64,000 bases of DNA from Pseudomonas sputi (GTDB lineage Bacteria; Pseudomonadota; Gammaproteobacteria; Pseudomonadales; Pseudomonadaceae). Shown here piece after piece: positions 60,577 to 64,000 of the stretch (position 1 is its first letter; each line of letters opens with the position of its first letter). A program made the position numbers and the translations under genes. The notes beneath the pieces were generated by a model. The model made no database searches, had not been told where the DNA came from, and was given only the letters and a program-made list of their open reading frames with translations. The stretch is from contig NZ_BQHI01000001.1 in assembly GCF_021603585.1 (NCBI RefSeq), positions 248,001-312,000 of the forward strand. Direction: 5' to 3'.

Positions 60577-61971
60577 TCAAGACTGTGAAATCAGGCGCTG
60601 CCGACAATCCAGCACCAGCATCGCCCCGCCCAGATCGCTGCGTCCCACCTCAAGACTGAACCCATGCAGGTTGACGATCGCCGCAACGATCGACAGCCCC
60701 AGGCCAAAACCATTTTGCAGTTGCCCGCCCTCGGCGCGGTAGAAACGCTGGAACACCGCCTCCCGTTCGGACTCGGGAATCCCGGGACCGGAGTCGTGCA
60801 CTTCGATCCGCGTATGCCCCGCATCATTGACCCCGCGCAACACCACCGTGCCACCGGCCGGGGTGAACTTGATCGAGTTGCTCAACAGGTTCGCCAGTGC
60901 TTCAAACAGCAATGCCCGATCACCGTTGAGCATCGGCAGGGTTTCCGGCATGTTCAGCTCGAAACGCAACTCGTCGTCTTCGGCCAGCGGCAGATAGAAC
61001 TCGTGCAGTTCCTGCAGCAACAACACCGGATCGAGCTCGACAAACCCCGAGCGCCGCTGACGATCCTCCAGCTCCGAAATCCTCAGCAGCCCGCGAAACC
61101 GCGCCATCAGCGTATCGGCCTCGGCCAGCACCAGATCCAGTTGCGCCGCTTCCGGCGAGCCTTCGCCGGCCTGCTGTTGCATGCGATACAACTGGGCGCG
61201 CAGACGGGTCAGCGGGGTGCGCAGGTCATGGGCGATGTTGTCGCACACGCCTTTGACTTCATTCATCAAGCGCTCGATGCGATCAAGCATGGCGTTGACG
61301 ATGGCGGCGAGCATGTCCAGCTCATCGCGGCGATTGGACAGTGGCAAACGGTGAGTCAGGTCGCCGGCGACAATCGACTGGGCGCTGGCCTGGATCGCCC
61401 GAATCCGCCGCAGCGGTCGACGACGCAGCAAATGCCAGCCGATGACCCCCGGCACAATCGTCAGCGACACGCCCCAGAGCAATGCATGCAGAATGATCTT
61501 CGTCACCGCGAACAGCGAGCCGTTATCGCGCAACAACACCAGCCAGCGGCCGTCGCGGGTCGGGGTGGCGACCGCGTCGCAGCTGTCGTTGGGCAGGGTC
61601 GGGTCGTCGGAGTCAGCGCATTCGCTGAGCATGTGGATCTTGCCGTCCAGCGGCAGGCCCTCGGGGATTCTCTGCAACGCGCCACCCAGGTAGCGGTGCT
61701 GGGCGTCAAACAGGCCGTAGGCGTCGATGCCGCGAATGTCGAAGGTCATGCTGGCGGCGAGCGCGTCTTCCAGCTGATCGCCGCGAAAATGCGAAAACAG
61801 GTGCTGACGTTGCATCAGCGAGTGCTTGGCCAGGTTGTCGAGATAACCGGACACCTCGAAGTACATGACCCCCATGAGGATCGCGCTCCAGGCCACGAAC
61901 AACGAACTGTACAGCGCCAGCAAGCGGCTGCTGGAAGAACGCCAACCGTCAGACGGGTTCGGCAATGACAT
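60577..61971 (-). CDS. Membrane sensor histidine kinase
   Basis: 464 residues. Two transmembrane helices (about 17-38 and 160-182) flank a periplasmic domain with a Cys pair (SECADS, NDSCDA). HAMP, then HisKA with phospho-acceptor H248 in NIAHDLRTPLT, and HATPase (SNSIKFTPAGG, SGPGIPESER, NGFGLGLSIV). Start overlaps the end of the response-regulator gene by 23 nt: one operon, regulator first. Confidence 0.95.
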   Translation of the reverse strand: MSLPNPSDGWRSSSSRLLALYSSLFVAWSAILMGVMYFEVSGYLDNLAKHSLMQRQHLFSHFRGDQLEDALAASMTFDIRGIDAYGLFDAQHRYLGGALQRIPEGLPLDGKIHMLSECADSDDPTLPNDSCDAVATPTRDGRWLVLLRDNGSLFAVTKIILHALLWGVSLTIVPGVIGWHLLRRRPLRRIRAIQASAQSIVAGDLTHRLPLSNRRDELDMLAAIVNAMLDRIERLMNEVKGVCDNIAHDLRTPLTRLRAQLYRMQQQAGEGSPEAAQLDLVLAEADTLMARFRGLLRISELEDRQRRSGFVELDPVLLLQELHEFYLPLAEDDELRFELNMPETLPMLNGDRALLFEALANLLSNSIKFTPAGGTVVLRGVNDAGHTRIEVHDSGPGIPESEREAVFQRFYRAEGGQLQNGFGLGLSIVAAIVNLHGFSLEVGRSDLGGAMLVLDCRQRLISQS

Positions 61972-62632
61972 AACCCGAGCCTCGCACCGTGCGGATCAGC
62001 GGGACGTTGCCCGGCGGGTCGATCTTCTTGCGCAGGCGGCCGATGTGCACGTCGATCAGGTTGGTACCAGGGTCGAAGTGATAGCCCCAGACCTCTTCGA
62101 AAATCATCATCCGCGACAGGATCTGGCCGCTGTTGCGCATCAGAAATTCCAGCAATTTGTACTCGGTCGGCAGCAGCGTCAGCACCTGTTCGGCGCGACG
62201 GGCTTCGTGGCTGATCAGATCAAGTTGCAGATCCGCCACCTGCAACGTGGTCGGTTGTGCGCCACTGCTGTTCTGCCGACGCAGCAACACTTCGACCCGG
62301 GCGGCCATTTCATCGGTGGCGAACGGTTTGGTCAGGTAGTCATCGCCGCCGGCGCGCAAGCCACGCACACGCTCGTCGACGTCGGAGAGGGCGCTGATCA
62401 TCAGGATCGGCGTGGCCACCCCCATGGTGCGCAGGGTGGTGACGATGGCCAGGCCATCGAGTTCCGGCAGCATGCGGTCGAGGGTGATCAGGTCGTAGTT
62501 GCCGCTGACGGCGCGGTCCAGGCCTTCACGGCCGTTGTCGACCCAGTCCACGTCGAGGCCGTGGCTGCTCAGTTCGGCGACAATTTCCCGGGCGGTCACG
62601 GCGTCGTCTTCAATGGTGAGGATGCGAGTCAT
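61949..62632 (-). CDS. OmpR-family response regulator
   Basis: 227 residues. Receiver with phospho-acceptor D52 (DLITLDRMLP), then a winged helix (LTLLPTEYKLLEFLMRN, GTNLIDVHIGRLRKK). Pairs with the overlapping kinase gene. Signal unknown; the pair resembles PfeRS/CopRS-sized systems but without metal-binding residues that would decide. Confidence 0.95.
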   Translation of the reverse strand: MTRILTIEDDAVTAREIVAELSSHGLDVDWVDNGREGLDRAVSGNYDLITLDRMLPELDGLAIVTTLRTMGVATPILMISALSDVDERVRGLRAGGDDYLTKPFATDEMAARVEVLLRRQNSSGAQPTTLQVADLQLDLISHEARRAEQVLTLLPTEYKLLEFLMRNSGQILSRMMIFEEVWGYHFDPGTNLIDVHIGRLRKKIDPPGNVPLIRTVRGSGYVIAEPV

Positions 62633-62929
62633 GGTGGGCCTGCTGGTCTGTTCAAACGCAATGACAGCATTTTGCCAAGATTTTGCGCCGGCGCTTTAAA
62701 TTAACTTTCATGTTCTAGCGGCGACACACGCCACGACCGGGCTTTTGTGCCAATGCATAAAACCCGCTGTTAATGCCCGTTTTTTGCAATTTGCATGGAT
62801 CCGAGAAGTTCACTCTTTTTAAGTGTTTGAATCAAAACGGTTTATTTAATGTTGGCGACTGGCACGGTCACTGCAATTCCTCTGATGACGAGTTGTAACA
62901 CCATTTTTCATGCCTGGAGCACTACAACA
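62633..62929. other. Regulator/membrane-protein intergenic region
   Basis: 297 nt, AT-rich in the middle; promoters for both flanks expected. GGAG 14 nt before the membrane-protein ATG. No clear gene or palindrome recognised. Confidence 0.4.
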
Positions 62930-63868
62930 ATGAATAGATCCTCTGATGGGTTTTATCCTGCCTACGAAGGAGAGTCGAGCAACGTCTCGGGCGTGTCCTG
63001 GGGCGCGATCTTCGCCGGGGCTGCCGCTGCAGCGGCACTGTCGCTGATTCTGGTGCTGCTGGGTTTCGGTCTGGGCTTCTCCGCCGTTTCACCGTGGGCC
63101 GGGGAGGGCGTCAGCGCCAAAGGCCTGGGCATTTCCACCATCATCTGGCTGGCCGCCACGCAAATCATCGCTTCGGGCCTGGGTGGCTACATCGCCGGTC
63201 GCCTGCGGGTGAAGTGGGCCAACATGCACGGTGACGAGGTGTACTTTCGCGACACCGCTCATGGCTTCCTCGCCTGGTGTGTGGCGACGTTGGTCACCGC
63301 GACACTGGTGGTTGGCTCGGTGAGCAGCATCGTCAGCGGTGGCTTGCAGGCCGGTGCCAGTGTTGCCGGCGGCGCGGCCGGTGCCATGACGCAAGCAGCC
63401 GGCACGGCGGCGGGCAATACCGACAGTGACCCGTACGGTTACTTCGTCGACAGCCTGTTTCGCGATGATCGTCCCGCTGCCGTCAGCGATGACGCCGCCC
63501 GTGGCACCGTGACCCGGATCTTTGCCCAGAGCCTGGCCAACGGCCAGCTCAGCGCTGAAGACCGTACATACCTCGCCCAACTGGTCGCCCAGCGTACCAA
63601 CCTGACCCAGGCCGATGCCGAACGTCGGGTCGATGAAATCTATGCCCGCACCCAAAAGGCAATCGCCGACGCCAAGGTGAAAGCGCAACAAGCCGCCGAC
63701 ACTGCCGCCAAAGTCGCTGCCTGGACGACGCTGTGGATGTTCATCGCGCTGCTGGCCGGTGCGTTCTTCGCCAGTCTTTCGGCAACCTTCGGCGGTCGCC
63801 GCCGGGACGCGGTCGAGTACGTCGAAGTCGAAACCTACACCACGAGCAACCTGCCGCCAGTCCGTTAA
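62930..63868 (+). CDS. Multipass membrane protein of unknown function
   Basis: 312 residues from ATG 62930. Four hydrophobic helices at about 25-47, 65-87, 110-135 and 285-305, with a cytosolic or periplasmic loop (about 140-280) rich in Ala and helical: GGYIAGRLRVKW, then ADAERRVDEIYARTQKAIADAKVKAQQAAD. Looks like a YrzE/PhnA-like TIGR04086-type envelope-stress protein, but I do not recognise it firmly. Its stop is followed 15 nt later by a 24-residue peptide gene. Confidence 0.85.
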   Translation: MNRSSDGFYPAYEGESSNVSGVSWGAIFAGAAAAAALSLILVLLGFGLGFSAVSPWAGEGVSAKGLGISTIIWLAATQIIASGLGGYIAGRLRVKWANMHGDEVYFRDTAHGFLAWCVATLVTATLVVGSVSSIVSGGLQAGASVAGGAAGAMTQAAGTAAGNTDSDPYGYFVDSLFRDDRPAAVSDDAARGTVTRIFAQSLANGQLSAEDRTYLAQLVAQRTNLTQADAERRVDEIYARTQKAIADAKVKAQQAADTAAKVAAWTTLWMFIALLAGAFFASLSATFGGRRRDAVEYVEVETYTTSNLPPVR

Positions 63869-63883
63869 TCAAGGAGAATCACC

Positions 63884-63958
63884 ATGCGCTCACTTCTGCT
63901 GTTTTTCCTCGGCGTACCGATCCCGATCATCATCCTGATCGCCCTGTTCGTGCACTGA
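63884..63958 (+). CDS. 24-residue hydrophobic membrane peptide
   Basis: ATG 63884 to TGA 63958, with a strong AAGGAGA ribosome site 4 nt before the start. The peptide begins MRSLLLFFLG and continues VPIPIIILIALFVH: one transmembrane helix with an N-terminal Arg. Too short for automatic calling, but the ribosome site and fixed place after the membrane protein argue that it is real; probably a small partner of it. Confidence 0.7.
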   Translation: MRSLLLFFLGVPIPIIILIALFVH

Positions 63959-64000
63959 TTCCTTGAGGCACATGCCTTGGCCGCTTCCACCTTCGGGTTG

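Overview
The window reads as chromosome of a Pseudomonas of the fluorescens lineage. Its left 27 kb keeps an order I recall from other Pseudomonas genomes (purB-hflD-mnmA, idh/icd, cspD-clpS-clpA, infA-bpt-aat, ftsK-lolA-rarA-crcB-serS-cysG). It is GC-rich throughout and carries REP-type palindromes typical of P. fluorescens relatives, including one full REPIN at 35211-35300. No tRNA, rRNA, CRISPR array, insertion sequence or prophage was seen.

Regions. 1-5000: housekeeping minus-strand block (roxA, purB, hflD, mnmA, nudJ). 5027-5692: an AT-rich exported orphan between conserved genes. 6100-10100: two unrelated NADP isocitrate dehydrogenases facing apart (monomeric idh, dimeric icd). 10144-15300: cspD, clpS, clpA meeting infA, bpt, aat; together these hold the tagging enzymes, adaptor and unfoldase of the bacterial N-degron route. 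15301-23342: ftsK with an unusual hairpin-rich leader, then lolA, rarA, crcB, serS, cysG. 23388-26854: glutathionyl-hydroquinone reductase, a TrpD2-like protein and the sulphur relay tusDCB-tusE that feeds MnmA. 27-31.5 kb: small accessory genes, then a chitin-attack pair (AA10 LPMO plus GH18 chitinase). 31.6-45 kb: mixed metabolism, transport and regulation. 45.5-50.5 kb: small envelope proteins, a 13 x 13-residue repeat protein, a secreted chorismate mutase, MATE and YceI. 50.5-64 kb: two TetR units with clear operators, a LysR-flanked AKR-SDR-SRPBCC operon, a two-component system, and a multipass membrane protein followed by a 24-residue peptide gene.

The strongest candidate for an undescribed arrangement is at 29637-31521. 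The LPMO and chitinase both lack signal peptides and are almost free of cysteine. They lie behind a near-consensus LexA box, and their leader RNA can fold so that the Shine-Dalgarno is paired and GGA motifs are presented in hairpins. This predicts chitin-degrading enzymes made on DNA damage, gated after transcription by Rsm/Csr-type proteins, and released by a non-Sec route such as lysis. Other leads are the tandem terminator-like hairpins before ftsK, the 39-bp repeat gene, a 53-bp four-half-site operator, and a structured intergenic stretch with mutually exclusive stems near 51.9 kb.
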